Positions 25,727 to 34,948 are shown, counted from the first letter of the stretch. The stretch: 64,000 bases of DNA from an uncultured Bacillota bacterium (GCA_958352855.1 CATWQE010000009.1:9196-73195), one strand, 5' to 3'. A program made the numbers and translations. The notes: generated by a model not told the origin, from the sequence alone.

Positions 25727-27046
25727 ATGTTAACGCCACAATTAATCACTTGTTTTTTAAGCGTTTTTTCTTATTTACTGCCCATCTGCTATTTTCTTCC
25801 ATTTAAGTTAGAACGCAAACAAAAACTTTTTCTTTTCACCATACTTTTTATAAACATGCTTTTAATTGGTTTTTTCTTTGGTAACATAGGTGTGATTTTT
25901 CTCATTATAAGTTCCTGTATCTATATAGCAATCATCAAGCCAAACCGCTTGATAAATATTTCTATTATTATTGCGGCTTATCTTTTTTGCGTAATATTGG
26001 ACAATATTTACTCCCTGATTTGGGATACGTTCATTTATCCAATTAAAAATTTACCATCTAATCCGACCTATTACATTATATACATTGCCTCATACATTAT
26101 ATTTTTAGCCTGTATATGCCCAATAATTCATAAATTATTTCATCTTGTTATTCAAAAAATACACAAAGAAATCTCCGGGCATCTTCTGTTGCTTATAGCA
26201 CTAAATTTAATAAGTTGTTTATTTATTTTTTTATTTAACATAGCCATTGGTGAGTCAATTGGATACAGTCGTAAAATAATAAGCTTTAATTGTATCTTAT
26301 TTTTCCTATACTTTATAATTAGCACAATGTTAATTGTAAATATAATAAAAATCCATATAGAAAAAATGGAAATGGAAATGCGCCAAGATTCCTATAACAA
26401 GCTACAGGATTACACTCATCAAATAGAAAATATGTATTCTTCGTTGCGTTCATTCAAACATGATTACTCCAATATCATGCTCTCTATGTCTGGTTATCTG
26501 GAATCCAATGATATAGATGGTTTAAAAAAGTATTTCAGCAAAGAAATTTTACCACTAACAAAAAATATAACTCCCAATAACGTGGCTCATCTATCCCAAC
26601 TAATGAATATTAAGGTAACGGAGTTAAAAAGTATCATTTCAGCAAAATTACTATATGCTATTGAATTGAACATAAAGGTATGCATAGAGGTCACTGACAT
26701 AATTTCGAACATTCCAATGGACACTTTGGACTTATCACGCATAGTAGGAATTTTTCTTGATAATGCTATTGAAGCTACTCTAGAGACAGATATACCGTCT
26801 ATTACATTTGCCTTGATAAGTTCTGAAACAGAATTTGTAATTATTATTTCTAATACATTCTTAGAAAAAGGTATCCCATATGCTTTATTAAGAAAACCTA
26901 ACATCTCTACCAAAGGAAGCAACAGGGGATTAGGCTTATATAATGCCCACAAAATCATTGCTAATTATAATTACATCTTTTTAGATACAGAAATTCAAGA
27001 TAAGACATTTGTACAACGTTTAAGAATTTCTAAACTACATAATTAA
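25727..27046 (+). CDS. AgrC-like quorum-sensing histidine kinase (HPK10/GHKL)
   Basis: A 439-residue sensor kinase. The first 210 residues form about six membrane helices with no large outer domain, as in peptide-sensing AgrC/FsrC kinases. A coiled coil follows, then FKHDYSNIMLSMSGYLE with phospho-acceptor His245, then a GHKL ATPase with the N box LDNAIEATLET and glycine box SNRGLGLYNAHKII. ATG 25727 has GAGAGG 6 bases upstream; a TTG at 25712 was rejected. Its partners are AgrB (27058-27630) and the LytTR regulator (27829-28563). Confidence 0.88.
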   Translation: MLTPQLITCFLSVFSYLLPICYFLPFKLERKQKLFLFTILFINMLLIGFFFGNIGVIFLIISSCIYIAIIKPNRLINISIIIAAYLFCVILDNIYSLIWDTFIYPIKNLPSNPTYYIIYIASYIIFLACICPIIHKLFHLVIQKIHKEISGHLLLLIALNLISCLFIFLFNIAIGESIGYSRKIISFNCILFFLYFIISTMLIVNIIKIHIEKMEMEMRQDSYNKLQDYTHQIENMYSSLRSFKHDYSNIMLSMSGYLESNDIDGLKKYFSKEILPLTKNITPNNVAHLSQLMNIKVTELKSIISAKLLYAIELNIKVCIEVTDIISNIPMDTLDLSRIVGIFLDNAIEATLETDIPSITFALISSETEFVIIISNTFLEKGIPYALLRKPNISTKGSNRGLGLYNAHKIIANYNYIFLDTEIQDKTFVQRLRISKLHN

Positions 27047-27079
27047 AGCAGGAACCTTTAACATTTGTTCCTGCTTTTT
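27045..27079. terminator. Bidirectional terminator between the kinase and agrB
   Basis: A perfect 11-bp stem (AAAGCAGGAAC / GTTCCTGCTTT) with a TTT tail on the plus strand and AAT-rich tail on the minus strand. It begins at the kinase stop codon and lies partly inside the last codons of agrB, so the two convergent genes share it. Confidence 0.82.
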
Positions 27080-27630
27080 AATCCTAAGGGAAAAAGTGAA
27101 ATTGTTTCAAAAACAACAGCTATTAGTAGTAAATTTTTTATATAATTTAACTTTATAGGTATACATACAGTTATCATTAAATAACCCAATATAATGCATA
27201 TCGCCTGTATCTTTAACTTCTTATATTTTTCTCTAGAAATTGGATTATTAGGGGTTCCTTTGGGTCCTATAAATGCTAAAAGAATTATACACACAATGTA
27301 TATCCATACTGAAATTAATATATCTATGCTAAAATTATGTGAGATCACTGCCCCTCCCATGACAAAAGCCCCAGTTGCCAATAAACAAGACGAGCTTTTA
27401 TTAAAATGTATTCCACCAGCAGTCATTTTCAAAGTTCCATACGCTGCCAATAAAAGTATTGCTTCTATAAAAATTCCAATTACCTTCGCCATCACGAGAA
27501 TAGTACCAATCATAACAATATTATGCACTAAAATCTCCAGACCAAGCATCATCTCCATTCGCTCTTTCTCATTCCATATGGTTTCATTCGCATCTAAGTA
27601 ATTAACAATTTTTTTCGCTATAATCTCCAT
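27058..27630 (-). CDS. agrB: AgrB-like peptide maturation protease/exporter
   Basis: A 190-residue membrane protein of the accessory gene regulator B family, which cuts and cyclises an AgrD precursor and helps export it. The catalytic pair is visible: His75 in AGGIHF and Cys82 in SSSCLL, seven residues apart as in Staphylococcus aureus AgrB (His77, Cys84). About five membrane helices follow. AAGGGGG precedes ATG 27630. It is convergent with the kinase and divergent from the regulator gene. No AgrD-like peptide was found next to it. Confidence 0.9.
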   Translation of the reverse strand: MEIIAKKIVNYLDANETIWNEKERMEMMLGLEILVHNIVMIGTILVMAKVIGIFIEAILLLAAYGTLKMTAGGIHFNKSSSCLLATGAFVMGGAVISHNFSIDILISVWIYIVCIILLAFIGPKGTPNNPISREKYKKLKIQAICIILGYLMITVCIPIKLNYIKNLLLIAVVFETISLFPLGLKSRNKC

Positions 27631-27749
27631 CTCTTATCCCCCTTACACAGTAAGAATACCAAATTCTTTTCCTATTTTCTTCACTTTCTAACAAACGTCC
27701 AGTTTTATATAATTTCCGTCAATACATATTTATTCATTCTGTGTTTTGC

Positions 27750-27795
27750 AACGTTTATTTTTATTCTTCAATTGTAAACCAAAACACAGTATAAT
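27750..27795 (+). promoter_or_regulatory. Promoter of the LytTR regulator with AgrA-like box
   Basis: -10 TATAAT (27790-27795). Upstream, AACGTTTAT (27750-27758) is a perfect match to the LytTR/AgrA half-site consensus, and a weaker half site ATTGTAAAC lies 21 bases further on, over the -35 region. This suits positive autoregulation by the encoded regulator. Confidence 0.5.
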
Positions 27796-27828
27796 ATAAA
27801 TAACCTTAAGCAAAAGGAGTCTAACGCT

Positions 27829-28563
27829 ATGATTGATATTTATATTTGTGAAGATAATAAAAAACACTTAGAACTTTTCAAAAAATATATAACCAACACT
27901 ATTCTCATTGAAAATTTAGATATGAAAATTGCACTTGCTACTTCTAATCCTCATGAACTTCTTGAGCAAATATCTTCTCTTGGGAATATAGGTTTATTTT
28001 TTCTTGATATTGATTTGCAATCAAGTATCAATGGTTTAGCAACTGCCCAGCAAATTCGGGAACTACAACCTCGTTGCTTTATAATTTTTATAACTTCTCA
28101 TTCCGAAATGAGTTTTTTAACCTTTCAATATAAAACAGAAGCCTTGGATTTTATCATTAAGGATTCTTCTGAACATATAAAACAAAAAATTCATGAGAAT
28201 CTTCTGAAAGTAGAAGAAAGATATACTTCTATGAATAATTCTCTGAATAAAACTTTTACGATTCTTCAACATGATAAACGTATTGCTATAGATTATAATG
28301 ATATTATTTTTTTTGAAACTTCTAGTAATATACATAAAATTATTCTTCATGCTAAAAAGCGCATAATAGAATTTACCGGACAATTAAAAGATATAGAAAA
28401 ACAATTAGATAATCGTTTTTACCGCTGCCACAGATCTTATCTTATCAATAAGGATAATATCTCAGAAGTCAACTTTAAAGAATTGCTCGTACATATGAAT
28501 AATGGCGAAATATGTCCCGTTTCTGTCAGATTAAAAAAGGGATTGAAACATTTTGATAGCTAA
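27829..28563 (+). CDS. AgrA-like response regulator (receiver plus LytTR)
   Basis: A 244-residue regulator. The receiver domain spans about 1-120 with Asp8-Asp9 region (CEDN) and phospho-acceptor Asp60 or Asp62 in FFLDIDLQ. The C-terminal 100 residues are a LytTR DNA-binding domain (IDYNDIIFFETSSNIHKIILH, then FYRCHRSYLINKDNISEV). AAAAGGAG lies upstream of the ATG. It should be phosphorylated by the AgrC-like kinase and bind 9-bp direct repeats spaced by about 12 bases. Confidence 0.9.
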   Translation: MIDIYICEDNKKHLELFKKYITNTILIENLDMKIALATSNPHELLEQISSLGNIGLFFLDIDLQSSINGLATAQQIRELQPRCFIIFITSHSEMSFLTFQYKTEALDFIIKDSSEHIKQKIHENLLKVEERYTSMNNSLNKTFTILQHDKRIAIDYNDIIFFETSSNIHKIILHAKKRIIEFTGQLKDIEKQLDNRFYRCHRSYLINKDNISEVNFKELLVHMNNGEICPVSVRLKKGLKHFDS

Positions 28564-28587
28564 ATATCCTCTTAATCTTTTAGGGGT

Positions 28588-28630
28588 GAGAAAGAAATGC
28601 ACGCTGAAAATATTTTTACATTTCTTTCTC
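28588..28630. terminator. Hairpin between the LytTR regulator and the hydratase
   Basis: GAGAAAGAAATG (28588-28599) pairs perfectly with CATTTCTTTCTC (28619-28630). The convergent genes on both sides need a terminator here; T runs are weak (TCTTCTTTCT on the plus strand). Confidence 0.6.
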
Positions 28631-28650
28631 CCTCTTCTTTCTACCCTTTT

Positions 28651-30945
28651 CTACCTTCCTGCCCTGTAATAATTAATCAGGCATCCATCCAGGATAATCT
28701 GTCTTTCATCTGCTGTCATTTCTCCCAGATATAAAGTAAATTCTTTCAGTGATTCTCCCACTACATAAGCCTTTACTTCTCTGGCACTGTTTTCAATGGC
28801 TCTCTTGATTCCAGGAACAAAGAGGTACTCTCCATTTTTAAAAGGAAGCTCTCCCTCTGGAATCAGGAATGGCAGCATTCCCCAGTTCATTAAATTGGAA
28901 CGATATCTCTTCGTGGCATATTCATTTGCAATATTAGCCCAGCCTCCTAAAACCTTCTGACAGGAAGCAGCCTGTTCTCTTGCTGATCCGTCCCCTGGTT
29001 TTACAGCAAAAATGGTACTTCCGATTCCTGTGTTTTCGTTATTCACATCTGGATAAACAACTTTTACCTGTTCAAGTACCTTTCCTGCTTCCGTTACTGC
29101 TTCACCTGGACACTTGCCTTCTTCTCTGGCTATTTCCGCTTTCTGCACTTCTTTTGCTTTTCCCACATAAGCCGGGTCTTTTCTGGACAGGGCAAACTCA
29201 GCCAGTCTCAATGGGTTGGAACGGAAAGAGGATGTTTCACCGGAAGGAATGAGTTCGTCTGTGGTAGTAACCGGGTCATGGATTTCTGACACCACCTTCA
29301 GAAGAAGATTTTCCGTAAGCGCCGGCATTTTCGGCCAGTCTTTAATATTCGGCCCAAACTGCACTTCCACCGTTTCATCTGCCACACCTTTACTATCAAA
29401 TACGCGGTTTGCATAAATAGTACTGTCAAAGTAATATTTCGGCTTTCTATATTCACCGGCATACTCTGTAGCAGGTGTGAGGAAGCCTTTATTTGCAGCC
29501 GTAGCCGCAATGGAACGGGCATCCATAAGGGCCACCGAAGAAATCTGTCCTTCCTGAATCTTAGAGCCTTCACGATTTGGGAAGTTTCTGGTAGAATGAC
29601 GAATGCTAAGAGCATTGTTTGCAGGTGTATCACCTGCTCCAAAGCAAGGACCGCAGAAAGCTGTTTTCACCACTGCTCCTGTCTGAATCAAATCAGCCAG
29701 AACTCCATTCTTAGCCAGTTCCATATAAATCGGTGTACTGGCAGGATAAATACTCAACGTAAAGGCATCTGCTCCTATACTGCTGCCTTTGAGAATATCT
29801 GCTGCATCACAGATGTTTTCAAATCCGCCTCCCGCGCAGCCTGCAATAATTCCCTGCTCCACATACAATTTTCCGTCTCTTACCTTGTCCTTTAAGGTAT
29901 ATGGAATCTTTCCATCCAGACTTATCTGTGCCTTTCTCTCCACATCATCCAGAATATCCATTAAATTCTCATTGAGTTCCTCAATGGTATAGGTATTACT
30001 TGGGTGGAAAGGCATGGCAATCATAGGACGAATCTGCCCCAGATCCACATAAACCAGACCATCATAATAAGTTACTGCTCCAGGCTGAAGCTCCCGGTAG
30101 GCATCTTCTCTTCCATGAATTTCATAAAAATCTTTCACAATGGAGTCTGTTTTCCAAATGGAAGAAAGGCAGGTAGTTTCTGTTGTCATAACATCCACAC
30201 CGATTCTGAAATCAGCGCTTAAATTTTCCACACCGGGACCTACAAATTCCATAACTTTATTTTTCACATAGCCATTGGCAAACACAGCCCCGATAATCGC
30301 CAGGGCAACGTCCTGAGGACCTACCCCTGGAATCGGCTTTCCTGTAAGATAAATACCTACCACTTCCGGACGTTTAATATCATAAGTCCTTCCCAAAAGC
30401 TGTTTCACAAGCTCAGGACCGCCTTCTCCCATAGCCATAGTTCCCAAAGCTCCATAGCGGGTATGGCTGTCAGAGCCAAGAATCATCTTACCCCCTTCTG
30501 CCAGCATTTCTCTGGCAAACTGGTGGATAACAGCCTGATGAGGGGGTACATAAACACCACCATAGCGCTTTGCACAGGTGAGACCAAACATATGGTCATC
30601 CTCATTGATGGTTCCACCTACTGCGCACAGGGAATTATGGCAGTTGGTAAGCACATAAGGAATGGGAAATTTCTCCAGTCCTGATGCCCTGGCGGTCTGA
30701 ATAATTCCCACAAACGTAATATCATGAGACGTTAGTTTATCAAATTTAATCTTTAAATTATCCATGTTGCCAGAAGTATTGTGGTTGGCAAGAATAGAAT
30801 ATGCAATGGTATTCTTCGCTGCCTCTTCTTTCCTGGGAGCATTTTTTCCTGTCAGAGAATGAATCCATGCTCCTGTCTCCGGTCCATCCTCCATAAGCTC
30901 CGTCCCATTGATTAACCAAGCGCCTTTTTTATATAAATTTATCAT
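28651..30945 (-). CDS. Aconitase-family hydratase (YbhJ-like)
   Basis: A 764-residue member of the aconitase superfamily. Fe-S cluster cysteines are expected in GCAGGG and FCGPCFGAGDTPAN, and substrate-site motifs SDSHTRYGALG and the C-terminal RYRSNLMNWGMLPF are present. Sequence flow is closer to the uncharacterised hydratase family typified by E. coli YbhJ than to true AcnA/AcnB, so citrate need not be the substrate. GGAGG precedes ATG 30945. The next gene upstream is a PucR/CdaR-type regulator on the same strand but in a separate transcript, since a terminator and a promoter lie between. Confidence 0.85.
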   Translation of the reverse strand: MINLYKKGAWLINGTELMEDGPETGAWIHSLTGKNAPRKEEAAKNTIAYSILANHNTSGNMDNLKIKFDKLTSHDITFVGIIQTARASGLEKFPIPYVLTNCHNSLCAVGGTINEDDHMFGLTCAKRYGGVYVPPHQAVIHQFAREMLAEGGKMILGSDSHTRYGALGTMAMGEGGPELVKQLLGRTYDIKRPEVVGIYLTGKPIPGVGPQDVALAIIGAVFANGYVKNKVMEFVGPGVENLSADFRIGVDVMTTETTCLSSIWKTDSIVKDFYEIHGREDAYRELQPGAVTYYDGLVYVDLGQIRPMIAMPFHPSNTYTIEELNENLMDILDDVERKAQISLDGKIPYTLKDKVRDGKLYVEQGIIAGCAGGGFENICDAADILKGSSIGADAFTLSIYPASTPIYMELAKNGVLADLIQTGAVVKTAFCGPCFGAGDTPANNALSIRHSTRNFPNREGSKIQEGQISSVALMDARSIAATAANKGFLTPATEYAGEYRKPKYYFDSTIYANRVFDSKGVADETVEVQFGPNIKDWPKMPALTENLLLKVVSEIHDPVTTTDELIPSGETSSFRSNPLRLAEFALSRKDPAYVGKAKEVQKAEIAREEGKCPGEAVTEAGKVLEQVKVVYPDVNNENTGIGSTIFAVKPGDGSAREQAASCQKVLGGWANIANEYATKRYRSNLMNWGMLPFLIPEGELPFKNGEYLFVPGIKRAIENSAREVKAYVVGESLKEFTLYLGEMTADERQIILDGCLINYYRAGR

Positions 30946-30980
30946 ACCGCTCCTCCATTTCTTTTTTCAATCTGGTTTCT

Positions 30981-31009
30981 ATTATAGATTTTATTATAGT
31001 AAAATGCAA
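30981..31009 (-). promoter_or_regulatory. Promoter of the hydratase gene
   Basis: Minus strand: -35 TTGCAT (31004-31009), spacer 17, -10 TATAAT (30981-30986). A perfect 12-bp palindrome ATTGTATACAAT (31031-31042) lies just upstream of the -35 and is a plausible operator. Confidence 0.72.
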
Positions 31010-31060
31010 GTATTTTAGTGTATTAAATTAATTGTATACAATTTGCATGTAAAAACAAGA

Positions 31061-31111
31061 ACTGTCTCATTAAGCTGTATCCATATTCCAGATATGCCTT
31101 AATGAAGCAGT
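31061..31111 (-). terminator. Terminator after the PucR-type regulator
   Basis: ACTGTCTCATTAAG pairs with CTTAATGAAGCAGT with two mismatches; the minus strand continues TTCTTGTTTTT. A similar hairpin follows the TetR gene at 44837-44872. Confidence 0.7.
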
Positions 31112-31132
31112 CCTTTATTGCTTATCTCTGTC

Positions 31133-32218
31133 TTAATCCTGTTTTCTCATAAATTCCATATAGCTGGAAACCATCAGAGCAATTTTAAAAGTCAGGGCAT
31201 CGTCAAACACACGTATGTCAAGTCCTGTACTCTTCTGGATTTTCTCCAGTCTGTATACCAGTGTATTTCTATGAAGGAATAACTGTCTGGAGGTTTCGGA
31301 AATATTCAGGTTGTTGTCAAAGAATTTATTAATGGTATTTAAGGTCTCATCATCTAATGATTCCGGCAGCTTTCCCCCAAATACTTCTTTCATAAACATT
31401 TCGCAAAGAGGCATTGGAAGCTGGTAAATCAGACGTCCGATTCCCAGATTATTGTATCCTACAATGCTCTTCTCCACATAGAAAATTTTCCCTACATCAA
31501 GAGCCATTTTTGCTTCTTTGTAAGAGCGTGACACATCCTTGATTTCATTGATAATATTTCCATAGGAAACACGTACCTGTGACATTGCCTCAGCGTTTAA
31601 CATATCCACAATCATCTTGGCAATTCCTTCGATTTCCTCATAACCGTCATTTTCTTCCAGACTGCGGACAATAATAATATTTTTCTCATCAATGGCTGTA
31701 ATAAAATCATTGTTCCTGGAAATAAACAGGTTCTTGAGGATTTCCATAGAATCCTGGTCTTTTTCATTCTTTGTTTCAATGAGAAGTACCACACGTTTTG
31801 CTTCTACTGCAATATGAAGTTTTTTGGCTCTGTTATAAACATCCACTAAAAGCAGATTGTCCAGAATCAGGTTCTGGATAAAGTTGGATTTATCAAAGCG
31901 TTCCTTATAGGCAACAATCAGATTCTGTATCTGCGCTACTGCTACACGACCAATCATATACGCATCTTCATTGCTTCCTCTTGCTACCAGCACATACTCT
32001 ACTGCCTGGTTATCATAAATTTTAAAGAAATGATACCCTTTAATCACCTGGCTGTCTGCCATGGATTCTGCAAAAGCTCTGATATCGCCAAAATCTTCAT
32101 TTTCCACAGCAAAGGTGGTAGAATTCACCTTTCCATCTATATCCATAACACAAAGGTCAATTCTGGTAATGGCTCTTAATTCGTCTAATGTTTTTTGTAT
32201 TACCTGGCTTGAAATCAT
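31133..32218 (-). CDS. PucR/CdaR-family transcriptional regulator
   Basis: A 361-residue regulator with an N-terminal sugar-diacid-recognition-like domain (about 1-130), a central GGDEF-related fold, and a C-terminal HTH_30 (NNLNISETSRQLFLHRNTLVYRLEKIQ). In CdaR and related proteins the N-terminus binds glycerate or glucarate. It is adjacent to the aconitase-like hydratase, which could be its target; the palindrome at 31031-31042 is a candidate site. AAAGGAG precedes the ATG. Confidence 0.87.
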   Translation of the reverse strand: MISSQVIQKTLDELRAITRIDLCVMDIDGKVNSTTFAVENEDFGDIRAFAESMADSQVIKGYHFFKIYDNQAVEYVLVARGSNEDAYMIGRVAVAQIQNLIVAYKERFDKSNFIQNLILDNLLLVDVYNRAKKLHIAVEAKRVVLLIETKNEKDQDSMEILKNLFISRNNDFITAIDEKNIIIVRSLEENDGYEEIEGIAKMIVDMLNAEAMSQVRVSYGNIINEIKDVSRSYKEAKMALDVGKIFYVEKSIVGYNNLGIGRLIYQLPMPLCEMFMKEVFGGKLPESLDDETLNTINKFFDNNLNISETSRQLFLHRNTLVYRLEKIQKSTGLDIRVFDDALTFKIALMVSSYMEFMRKQD

Positions 32219-32448
32219 AGTTTCTTCTCTCCTTTGGGCGCTATCCCGAGATTTTCTAGGTTAATAATACCTTATTTTTCGACTGTTGGCAACCTGCCTG
32301 TTTGGAATTATTCAAATTATTTCTTTCCTTTTTTTGATTTTCGTGCTAAAATAAAGAAAAAGCATTATTTTCTTATTATCTATCGGCTCTGCCAATCTAT
32401 TTTCAATTCTTATTTCGGAAAATTCATGCTTTCCCAACATAAGAAGCA

Positions 32449-32475
32449 GGAGATTCCGAAAAAACAGGAATCTCC
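32449..32475. promoter_or_regulatory. Leader hairpin before the Rpn-like gene
   Basis: GGAGATTCC (32449-32457) and GGAATCTCC (32467-32475) form a perfect 9-bp stem with a 9-base loop, 15 bases before the AAAGGAGG site. There is no T run on the plus strand, so it is not a simple terminator; it could stabilise the mRNA or bind a regulator. No gene lies in 32219-32501. Confidence 0.5.
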
Positions 32476-32501
32476 GTAACATCAAATAAAGGAGGTTCTT
32501 A

Positions 32502-33368
32502 ATGAGTGAAAAGAAAAAGAAACTGCAATGGCATCCCGCTTTTGTTGCAGGAATGCAGATTGAGTTTGGCGAAGAGGCCAGGTTTTTAACCTTTAACCCG
32601 GAGCATCTGCTTGGGACAAAGCCCATGCAGATTGACATTTTAATCAAAAAGGATTCCCAACAGGTATTAAATAAAAATATCGGCAGAATCTTCCGCAAGC
32701 ATAATATCATTGAATACAAAGCTCCCGGAGATTATTTAAGCATTGATGATTTTTATAAAGTTTACGGATATACCTGTTTCTACAAATCCAACACCAGAAC
32801 TGCAGATTCCATCAAATTTCAGGATTTGACCATTACACTGGTAAGCGAATCCTACCCCAGGAAGTTAATCCGGCATTTACAGCAAACACAGCATTATGAT
32901 ATAAAAGAAATGGAAGCTGGAATTTATTATGTCATTGGGTCTCCTCTTCCTATCCAGATAATTGTAACTGCAAAACTCTCAAAAGAAGAAAATTTCTGGC
33001 TGGGGAATTTAACGAATCATGTGAAAAATACAAAGGACGTACAGCATTTACTTGCTGAATATAAAAAGCATAAAAAAGATATCCTTTATGAATCCGTCAT
33101 GGACATTATTGTAAAAGCAAACCCTAAAATGTTTGAAAAGGAAGGTGACGTTATGTGTGAAGCGTTAGAAGAGTTAATGAAAGACGAATTAGAGGCTCAG
33201 ATGCAGAAGGGCAAAGAAATAGGTCAAAAACTTGGAATATGCCAAGGTGAAACCCGCGTAAACCAGCTCAACCAGAAGCTCATTGCGCTTGGACGAATGG
33301 ATGATATGTTGAAATCCGTCTCTGATACTGTATTTCAGCAAAAGTTATTCAAAGAGTTCAATCTTTAA
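32502..33368 (+). CDS. PD-(D/E)XK nuclease-like protein of the Rpn/transposase group
   Basis: A 288-residue protein common in Lachnospiraceae. The N-terminal half carries the nuclease signature: Asp45 in MQIDILI and Glu71-x-Lys73 in IIEYKAPGDYLS. The rest is helical, ending in a charged coil and QQKLFKEF. Related Rpn proteins promote recombination and have endonuclease activity. It is monocistronic with an ideal ribosome-binding site (AAAGGAGG) and its own terminator. Function in this host is unknown; relatives often occur in many copies per genome. Confidence 0.75.
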   Translation: MSEKKKKLQWHPAFVAGMQIEFGEEARFLTFNPEHLLGTKPMQIDILIKKDSQQVLNKNIGRIFRKHNIIEYKAPGDYLSIDDFYKVYGYTCFYKSNTRTADSIKFQDLTITLVSESYPRKLIRHLQQTQHYDIKEMEAGIYYVIGSPLPIQIIVTAKLSKEENFWLGNLTNHVKNTKDVQHLLAEYKKHKKDILYESVMDIIVKANPKMFEKEGDVMCEALEELMKDELEAQMQKGKEIGQKLGICQGETRVNQLNQKLIALGRMDDMLKSVSDTVFQQKLFKEFNL

Positions 33369-33375
33369 TTTAAAA

Positions 33376-33428
33376 AGAACCTCCTCACAGAGCATTTTCT
33401 TCCTTGCTCTGTGAGAAGGTTCTTTTTT
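33376..33428. terminator. Bidirectional terminator between the Rpn-like gene and araA
   Basis: A long stem (AGAACCT..CTCACAGAGCA with TGCTCTGTGAG..AGGTTCT) with TTTTTT on the plus strand and TTTTTAAATT on the minus strand, set between two convergent genes. Confidence 0.88.
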
Positions 33429-33442
33429 GTCAAAGGCTTTTC

Positions 33443-34948
33443 TTAAATATGCAGTCTGAAGGCTGCTTCATTCCATCGAAGCTCATTTTTCAGATTGCGG
33501 ATAGTAGTATCTTTATCAATATAAACAGCTTCAATTCCCATAGCTGCCGCCCAGTCTCCCATCTGTTCTGCAGTGAGGTCATAGGAAAATGCTGTATGGT
33601 GGGCGCCTCCGGCTAAAATCCATGCTTCTGCACCTGTCTGCAGGTTCGGCTCCGGTGTCCAGAATGCAGTTGCCACCGGAAGTTTTGGCATAGGCTGTTC
33701 CACCTTCTTACAGTTCACATCATTAATAATGAGACGGAATCTGTCGCCTAAATCAATCAGAGATGTGGCAACGCCCCTTCCGGTCTTGGAAGTAAAGACC
33801 AGTCTGGCAGGGTCTTCTCTGTCACCCATGGAAAGAGGCTGACACTTGATGCTGATTGGTCCCTCTGCAATGGTAGGGCAAACTTCCAGCATATGCGCCT
33901 CCAGAATACCTTCTTTTCCCGGAACCAGATTGTACGTATAGTCTTCCATAAAGGAAGTACCTTTTGCATCCTTTTTTCCTTGAGTCATAATCTTCATCAG
34001 GCGTACCATGGCTGCTGTCTTCCAGTCACCTTCACCGCCGAATCCATAGCCTTTTTCCATTAATCGCTGAATTGCCAGCCCCGGAAGCTGCTGTAAGGAG
34101 CCCAAATCCCCGAAGTGGGTAACAATGGCCTGATAATTTTTCTCTTCTAAGAAACGTTCAAATCCAATCTCAATCTGCGCCTGTACTGCAACATGCTTTC
34201 TGAATTCTGCTGCGCCTCTTCCTTCCAGAAGAATTTCGTATTTGTCATAATATTCTTCTACCAAAGCATCTGTATCACCTTTGGACACTTCTTTCACCGC
34301 TTCTGCGATTTCATTCACCGGATAAGCATCTACTTCCCAGCCAAATTTAATCTGGGCTTCTACCTTATCCCCTTCTGTAACAGCTACATTTCTCATATTA
34401 TCTGCAATTCTCATAACCCTGATGTGGCTGCTTTCAATAACGCCAATAGCTGTTCTCATCCAGGAGGCAATTCTCTCCTGAACTTCCTTATCATCCCAGA
34501 AGCCAACAATGACTTTGCGTTCTATTTTCATACGGCTTACAATATGTCCATATTCTCTGTCACCATGAGCCGCCTGGTTTTCATTCATAAAGTCCATATC
34601 AATACTGTCATAAGGAATCTCTCTGTTAAACTGTGTATGCAGATGAAGCAGCGGTTTTCTGTATTCCTGTAATCCTAAAATCCAGGATTTTGCAGGGGAA
34701 AAGGTGTGCATCCAGGTAATAACACCTGCACAGGTCTCATCTGCATTTGCCTCATTGAAGGTCTGGCGAATCATCGTGTTGGTAAGAAGTGTTGGCTTCC
34801 AAACCACTTCATAAGGAAGAACCCCGGACTGATTCAGACGGTCTACCATAATTCTGGAATGTTCTGCCACATGTTCCAGACATTCATCTCCATATAAGTC
34901 CTGAGAACCAGTACAGAACCAGAACTTGTAATTTTTCATTTCTAACAT
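33443..34948 (-). CDS. araA: L-arabinose isomerase
   Basis: A 501-residue enzyme converting L-arabinose to L-ribulose. The protein begins KNYKFWFCTGSQDLYGDECLEHV, as in AraA, and keeps GVITWMHTFSPAKSWI, YGFGGEGDWKTAAMVR with the metal-binding Glu, and the C-terminal HHTAFSYDLT. Length is normal. ATG 34948 has GGAGG 9 bases upstream; the frame extends to 34978 without a better site. No araB or araD is adjacent; the divergent AraC-type regulator at 35097 may control it. Confidence 0.96.
   Translation of the reverse strand: MLEMKNYKFWFCTGSQDLYGDECLEHVAEHSRIMVDRLNQSGVLPYEVVWKPTLLTNTMIRQTFNEANADETCAGVITWMHTFSPAKSWILGLQEYRKPLLHLHTQFNREIPYDSIDMDFMNENQAAHGDREYGHIVSRMKIERKVIVGFWDDKEVQERIASWMRTAIGVIESSHIRVMRIADNMRNVAVTEGDKVEAQIKFGWEVDAYPVNEIAEAVKEVSKGDTDALVEEYYDKYEILLEGRGAAEFRKHVAVQAQIEIGFERFLEEKNYQAIVTHFGDLGSLQQLPGLAIQRLMEKGYGFGGEGDWKTAAMVRLMKIMTQGKKDAKGTSFMEDYTYNLVPGKEGILEAHMLEVCPTIAEGPISIKCQPLSMGDREDPARLVFTSKTGRGVATSLIDLGDRFRLIINDVNCKKVEQPMPKLPVATAFWTPEPNLQTGAEAWILAGGAHHTAFSYDLTAEQMGDWAAAMGIEAVYIDKDTTIRNLKNELRWNEAAFRLHI

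Noticed and set aside
27643..27684. 13-residue GTG frame just upstream of agrB as an AgrD candidate
   Set aside because: No amphipathic helix plus Cys/Ser ring motif plus acidic tail; too short and not AgrD-like.
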